This document shows positions 50,902 to 59,205 of a stretch of DNA of 64,000 bases, in pieces. Numbering within the stretch: position 1 is the first letter of the stretch; each line of letters opens with the position of its first letter. Both the position numbers and the translations under genes were made by a program. The stretch lies in the NCBI GenBank assembly GCA_900318245.1, contig ONJT01000011.1, positions 1 through 64,000 of the forward strand. Reading direction: 5' to 3'. This DNA is from an uncultured Bacteroidales bacterium (lineage in GTDB: Bacteria; Bacteroidota; Bacteroidia; Bacteroidales; Paludibacteraceae). A model generated the notes under the pieces. It saw only the letters and a list, made by a program, of their open reading frames with translations, was not told the DNA's origin and did no database searches.

Positions 50902-52038
50902 TTAACGGTTTTTATACATGTCTTCGTAGTACTTCTCGTACTCGCCGGAAGTGATATTGTCGAGCCATTCCTGATTGTCGAGATACCAACGAACCGTGCG
51001 CTCAATACCTTCCTCGAACTGGAGCGAAGGTTCCCAACCGAGTTCGCGTTGTAACTTGGTGGAGTCTATCGCATAGCGCATGTCATGTCCGGCACGGTCG
51101 GTGACATAGGTAATGAGGTCAAGGTCTGCGCCTTCGGGACGACCGAGCAGACGATCCACAGTCTTAATGACGGTCTTGATGATGTCTATATTCTTCCACT
51201 CGTTGAATCCACCGATGTTGTATGTCTCGGCGATGACACCTTTATGATATATAATATCGATCGCGCGCGCGTGATCCTCGACGAACAACCAGTCACGTAC
51301 GTTCTCTCCCTTGCCGTACACCGGAAGGGGTTTGCGATGACGAATATTATTGATGAACAACGGAATGAGTTTCTCCGGGAATTGGTACGGACCATAGTTG
51401 TTCGAGCAGTTCGTCACGATGGTCGGCATGCCGTAGGTATCATGGAAGGCACGTACGAAATGATCCGACGATGCTTTCGATGCTGAATAGGGCGAATGGG
51501 GATTGTACTTCGTCGTCTCGTAGAAGAAGTCTTCACCGTAAGCAAGATGGTGTTCTCCGGACGAGGCCTTGGTGGTGAAAGGCGGTTCGATACCTTCAGG
51601 ATGAGTCATCTCCAACGCACCATACACTTCATCGGTCGAAATGTGATAGAAACGCTTGCCTTCGTATTTCTCCGGTAGGGATTCCCAGTACAGTTTCGCG
51701 GCCTGGAGCATAGATAATGTACCCATTACATTCGTGCGGGCGAAGGTGAAAGGATCTTTGATAGAGCGATCTACGTGGCTCTCAGCGGCGAGGTGGATTA
51801 CACCTGTGACGTGTTCTTCTTGCATCAGCGCATAGATGGTATCGAAGTCGCAGATATCTGCACGTACGAAACGGTAGTTCGGCTTGTCTTCGATATCCTT
51901 GAGATTCGCCAAGTTACCGGCATAGGTCAACTTATCCAGATTGATGATACGATAGTCCGGATATTTGTTCACAAATAACCGTACAACATGACTTCCGATA
52001 AATCCGGCTCCGCCGGTAATGATGATGCTCTTTTTCAT
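50902..52038 (-). CDS. rfbB: dTDP-glucose 4,6-dehydratase
   Basis: A 378-residue RmlB enzyme, the second step of dTDP-L-rhamnose synthesis. Rossmann motif ITGGAGFIGSHVVRLFVN, then VIHLAAESHVDRSI, STDEVYGALEM with the catalytic Thr-Asp-Glu, and the YxxxK in NPHSPYSASKASSDHFV, followed by NNYGPYQFPEKLIPL and GENVRDWLFVEDHARAI. The C-terminus includes TDRAGHDMRYAID. It is separated by about 50 kb from rfbC and rfbD and ends the birA-containing operon; its start overlaps birA as ATGA. Confidence 0.95.
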   Translation of the reverse strand: MKKSIIITGGAGFIGSHVVRLFVNKYPDYRIINLDKLTYAGNLANLKDIEDKPNYRFVRADICDFDTIYALMQEEHVTGVIHLAAESHVDRSIKDPFTFARTNVMGTLSMLQAAKLYWESLPEKYEGKRFYHISTDEVYGALEMTHPEGIEPPFTTKASSGEHHLAYGEDFFYETTKYNPHSPYSASKASSDHFVRAFHDTYGMPTIVTNCSNNYGPYQFPEKLIPLFINNIRHRKPLPVYGKGENVRDWLFVEDHARAIDIIYHKGVIAETYNIGGFNEWKNIDIIKTVIKTVDRLLGRPEGADLDLITYVTDRAGHDMRYAIDSTKLQRELGWEPSLQFEEGIERTVRWYLDNQEWLDNITSGEYEKYYEDMYKNR

Positions 52039-52724
52039 AGAATATATTTTATTTGTTTAAATCCATATTGGTGCACTTGACTGTTTTTGTCGCGAAGGAC
52101 AATCTCTCCGGTCGGCAATACATCTTCGATGTGTGCTTCAAAGGCCCCATTTTTATCTTCGAACAGCCAATATCCTTCTCGGCGATAGAGGTGCGCCTTG
52201 TATTCTGACCAAATTACATCCTCAGGTTCTTTCAATACAACCGTTATTGTTTCGAGAAGGTCCTTCATCAATTGGTCAATGTCGTACTCTTTGCCGGTAA
52301 TCTGCTTCAGCGAAACAGGATTTGGGGCATTGGAGACAAAAACGGTCTGGTTGACGTTCAATCCGATGCCGGCTATAGAGTATTTAATCTCTGAACCTAC
52401 TATAGCATTCTCCAATAGAATACCTGCGAGTTTCTTGTCATTATAGTATATATCGTTTGGCCACTTAATCGTAAACTGATCGCCGAGGAGTCTTATGATC
52501 GCTACGCTAACGGCTATATTCAAGAAATATAGGTTTTTGTTCGGCGGCAAAAGTATCGAACACAATACGTTTTTGTTCGCTTCGCTTTCCCAGCTATTAC
52601 CCGTTTGACCGCGGCCGGCAGTCTGATAGCCGGCATAGAGATAATGCTCTGTTTGCGGCCACTCGCCTTTCGCCAGCATTTCCTTCACTAAGGAGTTGGT
52701 ACTATTTGTGCTGCTGATATACAT
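52035..52724 (-). CDS. birA: Biotin--[acetyl-CoA-carboxylase] ligase
   Basis: A 229-residue biotin protein ligase, class I because it lacks the N-terminal helix-turn-helix repressor domain. It starts MYISSTNSTNSLVKEML, with the substrate loop YQTAGRGQTGNSWESEANK, IKWPNDIYYNDKKLAGILLE and IAGIGLNVNQ. It joins biotin to carboxyl carrier proteins in the cytoplasm. The gene overlaps dacB by 23 bp at its start and rfbB by four bases at its end, so it sits in a tightly coupled string. Confidence 0.92.
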   Translation of the reverse strand: MYISSTNSTNSLVKEMLAKGEWPQTEHYLYAGYQTAGRGQTGNSWESEANKNVLCSILLPPNKNLYFLNIAVSVAIIRLLGDQFTIKWPNDIYYNDKKLAGILLENAIVGSEIKYSIAGIGLNVNQTVFVSNAPNPVSLKQITGKEYDIDQLMKDLLETITVVLKEPEDVIWSEYKAHLYRREGYWLFEDKNGAFEAHIEDVLPTGEIVLRDKNSQVHQYGFKQIKYIL

Positions 52725-54087
52725 CCAACAAGTATTGTTGAATCACCGTCTGTATGTTCTTCGCTTTACCGGGTGCGGAGTTGATAAGGATAGCAAATAC
52801 CCAGGTGTCGCCATTCGGCATGTCGATGTATCCCGCAAAATTCTTTGTTCCGGCGATGGTGCCACTCTTGGCATGGATTCGGCCTTCCAGTTCAGTCTTT
52901 GGGCATAGGGATTTGAGTGTTCCACTTTGCCCGCTTACAGGTAGTGAGGCGATCCACGCATCAGCATTCTGACTGCGCAGCATGACCGTCAACAGTTGTA
53001 CAAAAGTCTGTGCGCTGACCGCATCTTGAGGAGCGAGTCCACAGCCATCTTTGATAATCGCATTCTGGATGGAAACTCCGCGGCGACGCCAGTAGTCACG
53101 CAGCAGATCTTGGCTGTTATGAATTGTGCCGGGAAGGGTATAACGCGTACCGAGGTAGCGGAACAGCGACTCTGCATAGAGGTTGTTGCTGTTCACATTC
53201 GTCTCTTTGATAATTTCCGAAAGGGGCTCCGAATAATGGATATAGAGTTCCGTTCGAAGCGGCGTCAAAGGATTATAATCGGCTTCGAAAGTCGCATCGC
53301 GTTTTACAGAGATACCCGCTTCGCGCAGTTTGCTGGTAAAATGACGCGCCAAGAGTAGACCCGGATTCGGCAAGTCGCCTTTGACACCAAACGTACCCAA
53401 GTTAGAAGGTACCGCTCCTGTCAAATAACGCTCACGGCTATAGGGTAAGCCCGACACGAACGCACCGTCGTATTGAATCTTATCGCAACGAATACGATTG
53501 ATAAAGACGATATCCTCTACAGCCGGTTCGGTCTTGATGACCTTTGCTACCGTCCCGGGCTCTCCGCTCTGGAGCACAATATTCATCGTGTTTCCGTAGT
53601 AGTTGAGTCCAAAGATACCAGGAGCGTAGTAGTTTCCTGCATCCTCGCATAACCAGTTGGGGTTTTGTGCATCGCCATCCAAGAGTGTCATGTCAGCTAT
53701 TACAGCACCTTCGATAGAAGTGATGCCGGCCCTTTGAACGGCTTTAACCCATTGGTCGAGAAAACCGGTGCGACCTTTCCAACCTAAAGAAGGATCACAA
53801 CTGCCGTGGATATAGAGGTCGCCGCTTAGGATGCCGTTCTCGATGGAACCGGTGTACTCCAGGACGGTCGGGAAACGATATCCAGGGCCAAGAATATCGA
53901 GTGCCGCACCAGTCGTCAGCAATTTCATCACCGACGCCGGTGGCACCACTTTATCTGCGCGGTAACTGTCAATCACCTCGCCTGTATTGAGGTTTTTCAC
54001 CAACACAGACATATTCGCCTGCCCGGTCAAAGGGTGGCTCGTCAGGAAATTGACAGAGAGTAATATGGCGGTTAAGACCGTTAACAC
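52702..54087 (-). CDS. dacB: D-alanyl-D-alanine carboxypeptidase (PBP4, S13 family)
   Basis: A 461-residue penicillin-binding protein of class C. The signal or anchor MLTVLTAILLSVNFLTS is followed by the SxxK motif in VVPPASVMKLLTTGAALD, the SxN motif in NVNSNNLYAESLFRYLG and the KTG equivalent in IHAKSGTIAGTKNFAGYI. The large insert between the first two motifs, characteristic of PBP4, is present. It trims or cross-links peptidoglycan in the periplasm. It follows nfnAB by 9 bp and overlaps birA by 23 bp. Confidence 0.92.
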   Translation of the reverse strand: MLTVLTAILLSVNFLTSHPLTGQANMSVLVKNLNTGEVIDSYRADKVVPPASVMKLLTTGAALDILGPGYRFPTVLEYTGSIENGILSGDLYIHGSCDPSLGWKGRTGFLDQWVKAVQRAGITSIEGAVIADMTLLDGDAQNPNWLCEDAGNYYAPGIFGLNYYGNTMNIVLQSGEPGTVAKVIKTEPAVEDIVFINRIRCDKIQYDGAFVSGLPYSRERYLTGAVPSNLGTFGVKGDLPNPGLLLARHFTSKLREAGISVKRDATFEADYNPLTPLRTELYIHYSEPLSEIIKETNVNSNNLYAESLFRYLGTRYTLPGTIHNSQDLLRDYWRRRGVSIQNAIIKDGCGLAPQDAVSAQTFVQLLTVMLRSQNADAWIASLPVSGQSGTLKSLCPKTELEGRIHAKSGTIAGTKNFAGYIDMPNGDTWVFAILINSAPGKAKNIQTVIQQYLLDVYQQHK

Positions 54088-54096
54088 TGTTAGAAC

Positions 54097-56430
54097 TTAG
54101 ACCGCGTTGCTGTTAGACGTTAGATATTCGTGCATTGCTTTGGCAGCTTTGCGACCGTCACTCATCGCAAGGATGACGGTTGCTCCACCGCGAACGATAT
54201 CGCCTCCGGCGAAAATAGTCGGGATAGCGGACTGCATGCCTTCGTTGACGACGATGGTTCCTTTTTTGCTAATCTCAAGACCTTCTACGGAAGACGGGAT
54301 CAGCGGGTTAGGACTGACTCCGACCGCAACAACGACTAAGTCAACGGGTATCTTGATGGTCTTACCTTCTACAGGCACCGGACTACGGCGACCAGACTCG
54401 TCAGGCTCGCCGAGTTCCATCACTTGAAGTACGGCCTCACATACACGACCGTTCTCATCGGCATGGTACTCTATCGGGTTGTGGAGCGTCAAGAATTCGA
54501 TTCCTTCCTGTTTGGCGTGATGTACCTCTTCGATACGCGCCGGCATCTCTTCTTCGGAGCGGCGATAGATGATCATCGCGTGCTCCGCGCCCAAACGTTT
54601 AGCTGTACGTACGGCATCCATCGCGGTGTTACCACCACCGATGATAGCTACGTTCTTGCCATAGAGGAGCGGTGTGTCGGTCGCAGGATTGGAAGCGTCC
54701 ATAAGGTTGACGCGCGTGAGGTACTCGTTACACGACATGACACCGTTGAGGTTCTCACCAGGGATGTTCATGAATCGCGGCAGACCTGCGCCTGAACCAA
54801 CGAAGATGCCTGCAAAACCTTGCTCTTCGAGTTCCTTGACAGAGATAGTCTTTCCGATGATCGTGTCCGTGTGGAATTGCACACCAAGCGCACGGAGACC
54901 GTTTATCTCGGTGTCCACGATAGCGTTCGGAAGACGGAACTCCGGAATACCGTATTTGAGTACTCCGCCTATCTCATGAAGTGCTTCGAATACATGTACT
55001 TCGTAGCCGTATTTGGCGGCATCACCGGCAAAGGTAAGGCCGGCAGGACCGGAACCCACGACGGCGATTTTCGGGCCGGTCGGAGTTTTCGGATTATTCA
55101 GATCAATCTGAGTATGCTGATTGGCGAAGTCGGCGCAGAAACGCTCGAGGTAACCGATGGCAACGGCCGGATGGCCCATCTTGAGATGGATACATTGCGA
55201 CTCGCATTGCTTCTCTTGCGGGCATACACGGCCACAGACTGCTGGCAGAGAAGAAGACTCTTTGATGACAGCCGCAGCGCCAAGGATATCACCAGTCTCA
55301 AGGGTCTTGATGAAACCCGGGATGTTGATATTGACCGGACAACCTTGTACGCAGGTTGGGTTCTTACAGTTCAGACAACGGTGGGATTCGGTAATGGCCT
55401 GTTCGAAAGTGAGGCCTTGGTTGACTTCTTCGTGGAGCGATTTAACGCGAACTTCAGGACGCAGTTCGGGCATCTGCACACGGGGGATAGCGACACGGTC
55501 TTTGGGTTTTCCCTCAAAGGGTTCTACAGGCGTTACAGAAGCCTCACCTTGGCTTTGACCGTCGGTTGACCGTCGGTTGACCGTCGGTTGACCGTCGTTC
55601 TTGGATGCTTGTTGGGCTTGGTATGCATTGAGGGCTGCGGTTTCTTCGGCCTTGAATGCGCGCATTCGGCTAAGCATTTCGTTCCAGTCCACTGCGTGGG
55701 CATCGAACTCGGGTCCATCGACGCAGACGAACTTCGTTTTTCCGCCTACGGTAACGCGGCACGCACCGCACATACCGGTTCCATCGACCATGATGGTGTT
55801 AAGCGAAGCTTCCGTCGGGATGTTGTATTTGGCGGTCGTCAGCGCGACGAACTTCATCATGATCGCCGGGCCGATGGTGATACACTTATCGACCTTCTCG
55901 CGATTGATTACTTGCTCTACTCCTACGGTAACCACACCTTGCTGACCCGCAGAACCATCATCGGTCATGATGATCACTTCATCGGACCATTGGGCGAGTT
56001 CATCCTGAAGGATAAGCAGGTCTTTGTTTCGTGCCGCCAGAACGGTGATCACTTTGTTGCCGGCTTTCTTCAGGGCTTCAGCGATAGGCAGCATCGGTGC
56101 AGCTCCTACTCCACCACAAGCGCAAACGACTGTGCCGTATTTCTCAATACGCGTCGCGCGGCCGAGCGGTCCGACGATATCGTGAAGACATTCGCCGGGT
56201 TCCATTGCTAAGAGTTTGCGCGTAGAAACGCCGATTTGTTGAACAACAAGGGTGATGGTACCGCGTTCGATATCAGCCGCGGAAATGGTCAGAGGGATGC
56301 GCTCGGAAAGGGCGTCCACACGGATGATGACAAAATGACCGGCTCTACGGCTACGCGCAATGAGCGGAGCTTCCACTACGAGCTCCGCTACATTGTCAGA
56401 GAAAAATTTCTTTGAAAGAATCTTATTCAT
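54097..56430 (-). CDS. Fused NfnA-NfnB type ferredoxin-NADP/glutamate synthase-like reductase
   Basis: A 777-residue bifunctional flavoprotein. Residues 1-275 are a PyrK/NfnA-like FAD and NAD domain with a [2Fe-2S] motif GMCGACRVTVGGKTKFVCVD. Residues about 330-777 are a GltD/NfnB-like part: CLNCKNPTCVQGCPVNINIP and CGRVCPQEKQCESQC for iron-sulfur clusters, FAD site VVGSGPAGLTFAGDAAKYGY and NADP site IIGGGNTAMDAVRTAKRLG. The fusion is known in Bacteroidales and couples NADH, NADPH and ferredoxin pools. The linker near residues 280-300 (QPTVNRRSTDGQ) is encoded by an 11-bp tandem array. It stands between deoC and dacB. Confidence 0.92.
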   Translation of the reverse strand: MNKILSKKFFSDNVAELVVEAPLIARSRRAGHFVIIRVDALSERIPLTISAADIERGTITLVVQQIGVSTRKLLAMEPGECLHDIVGPLGRATRIEKYGTVVCACGGVGAAPMLPIAEALKKAGNKVITVLAARNKDLLILQDELAQWSDEVIIMTDDGSAGQQGVVTVGVEQVINREKVDKCITIGPAIMMKFVALTTAKYNIPTEASLNTIMVDGTGMCGACRVTVGGKTKFVCVDGPEFDAHAVDWNEMLSRMRAFKAEETAALNAYQAQQASKNDGQPTVNRRSTDGQSQGEASVTPVEPFEGKPKDRVAIPRVQMPELRPEVRVKSLHEEVNQGLTFEQAITESHRCLNCKNPTCVQGCPVNINIPGFIKTLETGDILGAAAVIKESSSLPAVCGRVCPQEKQCESQCIHLKMGHPAVAIGYLERFCADFANQHTQIDLNNPKTPTGPKIAVVGSGPAGLTFAGDAAKYGYEVHVFEALHEIGGVLKYGIPEFRLPNAIVDTEINGLRALGVQFHTDTIIGKTISVKELEEQGFAGIFVGSGAGLPRFMNIPGENLNGVMSCNEYLTRVNLMDASNPATDTPLLYGKNVAIIGGGNTAMDAVRTAKRLGAEHAMIIYRRSEEEMPARIEEVHHAKQEGIEFLTLHNPIEYHADENGRVCEAVLQVMELGEPDESGRRSPVPVEGKTIKIPVDLVVVAVGVSPNPLIPSSVEGLEISKKGTIVVNEGMQSAIPTIFAGGDIVRGGATVILAMSDGRKAAKAMHEYLTSNSNAV
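55555..55596 (+). repeat. 11-bp tandem array inside the nfnAB-like gene
   Basis: Nearly four copies of TTGACCGTCGG lie in the coding region and encode the hydrophilic linker between the two domains. Because 11 is not a multiple of three, each unit is read in a different frame, and three units make one 33-bp coding period. Confidence 0.9.
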
Positions 56431-56440
56431 TGTAATACAA

Positions 56441-56472
56441 CTAGGAGCCTAGGGACCTAGGAACCTAGGATA
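56441..56472 (+). repeat. CTAG-octamer tandem array between deoC and nfnAB
   Basis: Four 8-bp units, CTAGGAGC, CTAGGGAC, CTAGGAAC and CTAGGATA, fill the 46-bp gap. The design is the same as at 11533-11556 after gapA. Confidence 0.8.
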
Positions 56473-56476
56473 GTTG

Positions 56477-57355
56477 TTAAAAATGCTTGGTTTCTTTTCC
56501 TACGATAGAGGAGAGGAGGTTATTGGCCAGACGGGAAGCACCGAAACGGAACCACTCGTTATTGAGCCACTCTTCGCCGAGGATTTCTTTTACAAGCGTG
56601 AAGTGTTGTACTGCCTCATCGGTCGTGGAGACGCCACCGGCGGGTTTATAACCCATCTTGATGCCCGCTTTCTCTTTCCAAGCCTTGATGGCGTGGCACA
56701 TGATAAAGGTAGCTTCCGGCGTAGCGTTGACGCTGATCTTACCGGTAGAAGTCTTGATAAAGTCGCAACCTGCAGCCATGGAGAGGATAGATGCTTTCCA
56801 AATATTCTCTGCGGTTTTGAGGAGTCCGGTCTCGAGGATGACTTTGAGGTGGTGTTCGCCACAAACAGCTTTTATCTCTGCGATTTCATCGAAACAATCC
56901 TGATAACGTCCCTCGAGGAATTTACCTACAGAGAGGACGATATCCACTTCGGTAGCACCGGCTTTGAGCGCGAGAGCAGTCTCTGCGACTTTGATCTCCG
57001 GGAAAGTCTGGGATGCAGGGAAGGCTGCGCAGCAGCAAGCGATATTGAATTTCGGGTCTTTGAGTGCTTTGCGTACATACTCTGCCATAGCGGGATAGAC
57101 GCAGATAGCTGCCACATTCGGTATGCCCGGGAATTTCGCCTCGAAAGTGTTGACCGCATTCGCCATCCCTTCTACTTTCGCAATGGTATCGTCAGCGCTC
57201 AGGGTCGTATAGTCAATCTGATGGAGGCATTCCTTCCAAACCTCGATATTGTTGTTCTCAGCAAAATGCTTTGCTTCGATGTCAGCCACTTGAGCTTTTA
57301 CTTGCTCATCGGTAAACGGGCAGGGATACTGCGCAAATAATTCTTCAAAATTCAT
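56477..57355 (-). CDS. deoC: Deoxyribose-phosphate aldolase
   Basis: A 292-residue class I aldolase that cleaves 2-deoxyribose-5-phosphate into acetaldehyde and glyceraldehyde-3-phosphate during deoxynucleoside breakdown. Conserved parts are AICVYPAMAEYVRKAL, ATEVDIVLSVGKFLEGRY, LKVILETGLLKT and the Schiff-base lysine in GCDFIKTSTGKISVNATPEA, then GYKPAGGVSTTDEAV. It is somewhat longer than the 220-260 residues of many homologues, mostly at the N-terminus, as in the E. coli-like group. psd precedes it by 18 bp. Confidence 0.93.
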   Translation of the reverse strand: MNFEELFAQYPCPFTDEQVKAQVADIEAKHFAENNNIEVWKECLHQIDYTTLSADDTIAKVEGMANAVNTFEAKFPGIPNVAAICVYPAMAEYVRKALKDPKFNIACCCAAFPASQTFPEIKVAETALALKAGATEVDIVLSVGKFLEGRYQDCFDEIAEIKAVCGEHHLKVILETGLLKTAENIWKASILSMAAGCDFIKTSTGKISVNATPEATFIMCHAIKAWKEKAGIKMGYKPAGGVSTTDEAVQHFTLVKEILGEEWLNNEWFRFGASRLANNLLSSIVGKETKHF

Positions 57356-57373
57356 ACTTTTGGTATTTAATGG

Positions 57374-58084
57374 TTAAACTTCTTCATTGGTGTTGATGGT
57401 CGGATCATCCTGCAGGCGTCCAATGATGGTTTCGTTACCGCGCACAGCTTCACCAACCGTGACGAACATCTCCGTATTAAGCGGGAGGTACATGTCTACA
57501 CGCGAGCCGAGTTTGATGAATCCGAGGTGGGTGTTTCGATGCGCCTGATGACCGGGTTTGGCGTAGGTAACTATTCGCCGCGCCATAGCGCCGGCAACCT
57601 GACGAACAGCAATCTGCACTTTAGACGGCGTCTCGATGACCACGAGCGAGCGCTCATTCTCCGTACTGGACTTGGGAAGCCATGCGCCTTTGTGACGACC
57701 TTTCTGATGCTCGGACACGAGAACCGTTCCTTCAATAGGATACCAGTTGGCGTGTACGTTAAAGGGCGACATGAAGATAGACACTTGGAGTTTGCGCTCA
57801 TGGAAGAACTCGTTCTCATCCGTCGGTTCAACGACCACTACGCGTCCGTCCGCGGGCGCGATAATAAAATTAGGGTCATCAATCTCCAACACGCGCACGG
57901 GGTTACGGAAGAAATAGGTAACGAACACCAGCAGCATGGCCGTCAAAGCCAGCGTAATGCCGAAAATCCATTGCATATGTACCTCTGTCGTTAACAGGTA
58001 CACCGGAATGTTGATTAAAAACAGGAGCAGCACGGTACCCACGATCAAGCCGCGTCCTTCTTTGTGTATACGAGGTTTTTTCAT
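57374..58084 (-). CDS. psd: Phosphatidylserine decarboxylase
   Basis: A 236-residue inner-membrane proenzyme making phosphatidylethanolamine. Two membrane helices (GLIVGTVLLLFLINIPVYLL; IFGITLALTAMLLVFVTYF) are followed by RNPVRVLEIDD, IAPADGRVVVVEPT, VSIFMSPFNVHANWYPIEG and the self-cleavage region GFIKLGSRVDMYLPL, where Gly-Ser becomes the pyruvoyl group. This is the short, archaeal-type form common in Bacteroidota. pssA, often adjacent, is not next to it here. It follows the SRPBCC gene by 9 bp. Confidence 0.93.
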   Translation of the reverse strand: MKKPRIHKEGRGLIVGTVLLLFLINIPVYLLTTEVHMQWIFGITLALTAMLLVFVTYFFRNPVRVLEIDDPNFIIAPADGRVVVVEPTDENEFFHERKLQVSIFMSPFNVHANWYPIEGTVLVSEHQKGRHKGAWLPKSSTENERSLVVIETPSKVQIAVRQVAGAMARRIVTYAKPGHQAHRNTHLGFIKLGSRVDMYLPLNTEMFVTVGEAVRGNETIIGRLQDDPTINTNEEV

Positions 58085-58093
58085 TATTTTGAT

Positions 58094-58525
58094 TTATTGC
58101 CACGAGGCGTAAGGGAATTGGGCGAGCATATCAGCTGCCTGATCCAATCCCTGTTGCAGTTTTTTATCTACCATCATCTTGAACATAAAGGGGATATCGG
58201 CCTTCACGGTCAATTTGATGCGCGTGTCCGTCGGACTGACTTCTTTGAGTTGAATCCAGAAATTCGCATCCATCGGTATCCCTTCCGCGCCGAATTTCAC
58301 CGTATCGTTCTCGATGCGATCCACTATGGCGATGGTAATTTTCTGCGCCAAACCGTCCACTTTCAGCCGCACGCGATCGGCACTAATCTCCATCTCCTGC
58401 ACTTTATCTTGCGGAATAAATTGCCGCACACGCTCCAAGTTCTCCAAGTTACTCAGCACGCGGTAAATCTGCAAAGCAGAGCAAGGAGCGGAGGTAATTT
58501 TACTTTCGTATTTACTTTCAGACAT
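58094..58525 (-). CDS. SRPBCC-fold protein
   Basis: A 143-residue protein with a START/Bet v 1-like (SRPBCC) layout: a first strand ESKITSAPCSALQIYRVLS, a central VDGLAQKITIAIVDR, and a long C-terminal helix KMMVDKKLQQGLDQAADMLA. Such folds bind hydrophobic ligands. No catalytic motif is known and the ligand is unknown; the position before psd may hint at a lipid-related role, but this is inference. It has a good promoter at 58549-58580 and appears to lead the psd-deoC-nfnAB-dacB-birA-rfbB chain. Confidence 0.75.
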   Translation of the reverse strand: MSESKYESKITSAPCSALQIYRVLSNLENLERVRQFIPQDKVQEMEISADRVRLKVDGLAQKITIAIVDRIENDTVKFGAEGIPMDANFWIQLKEVSPTDTRIKLTVKADIPFMFKMMVDKKLQQGLDQAADMLAQFPYASWQ

Positions 58526-58548
58526 ACGTCAACACATATTTTGCGGCG

Positions 58549-58580
58549 CAAAATTACAAAATATTTTGCAAACATGCAAA
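58549..58580 (-). promoter_or_regulatory. Promoter of the SRPBCC-psd operon
   Basis: On the minus strand TAATTTTG (58549-58556) and TTTG (58577-58580) are 20 bp apart. Confidence 0.75.
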
Positions 58581-58584
58581 TATT

Positions 58585-59046
58585 TTATTGCTTTTGTAAT
58601 CTTTTCTCGTATTTTTGCACCTCGAGTGAAGTTCGTGCGATCCGTTTCTCGCATTCTTTAATGTCGGAAATCACGATTCGAAGGTGCTCCGCGCGTTCAT
58701 AAATCGGGTCGTCTGTTTTCTCTATTCGTTTGCCATCACGATACAATAGTATCGGTTCTTTTCCATCGTCTCGCACTTTGACACGAAGACCTTGTTTTCC
58801 GTTTACAACATAGTACCCGTGATCCTGGTATTTCTCGTTTTTTTCATACTTGAAATACGGCAACAAGCTGTCTGCTTGCGGCATCAAAGACTCCAGTTGG
58901 GATTGGTAATATGCCAGACTTGTCGTCTGTTCTACCAAGTGAATACTATCCGACCGATGTTTGTCAGCTTTGTACTGTTCGACTCGCGATGGTCTATTGC
59001 AGGCCAACAGCGCGAATGCGCATAAAAATAAGAATGTATACCTCAT
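58585..59046 (-). CDS. Small lipoprotein with coiled-coil ends
   Basis: A 153-residue protein of unknown family. A signal with lipobox (MRYTFLFLCAFALLACNRPS) predicts lipid attachment at Cys16. Two helical parts flank a beta stretch: RVEQYKADKHRSDSIHLVEQ near the N-terminus, HGYYVVNGKQGLRVKVRDDG with LLYRDGKRIEKTDD in the middle, and a charged coiled-coil ISDIKECEKRIARTSLEVQK at the end. The ATG at 59046 fits the promoter just upstream; the longer frame translates that box (STFASV). Single-gene unit. Confidence 0.75.
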   Translation of the reverse strand: MRYTFLFLCAFALLACNRPSRVEQYKADKHRSDSIHLVEQTTSLAYYQSQLESLMPQADSLLPYFKYEKNEKYQDHGYYVVNGKQGLRVKVRDDGKEPILLYRDGKRIEKTDDPIYERAEHLRIVISDIKECEKRIARTSLEVQKYEKRLQKQ

Positions 59047-59054
59047 AACGCTTG

Positions 59055-59086
59055 CAAAAGTACTATTTTTTTTTGAAATATGCAAA
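59055..59086 (-). promoter_or_regulatory. Promoter of the small lipoprotein
   Basis: On the minus strand TACTTTTG (59055-59062) and TTTG (59083-59086) are 20 bp apart. Confidence 0.75.
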
Positions 59087-59123
59087 TTTTTGACAACTTT
59101 TGTGCAAAAAAGCTATTCTCCTC

Positions 59124-59154
59124 TTGCGTATGTCATTTTTTTTGTGTAAATTTG
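59124..59154 (+). promoter_or_regulatory. Promoter of uxaB-uxaA
   Basis: TAAATTTG (59147-59154) lies 20 bp after a TTG (59124-59126). The leader to the uxaB ATG is about 45 nt. Confidence 0.65.
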
Positions 59155-59205
59155 CAGCGCAAATTATGGCGAAACACAAAAAACAACTATAAAATCTATT
59201 ACATT

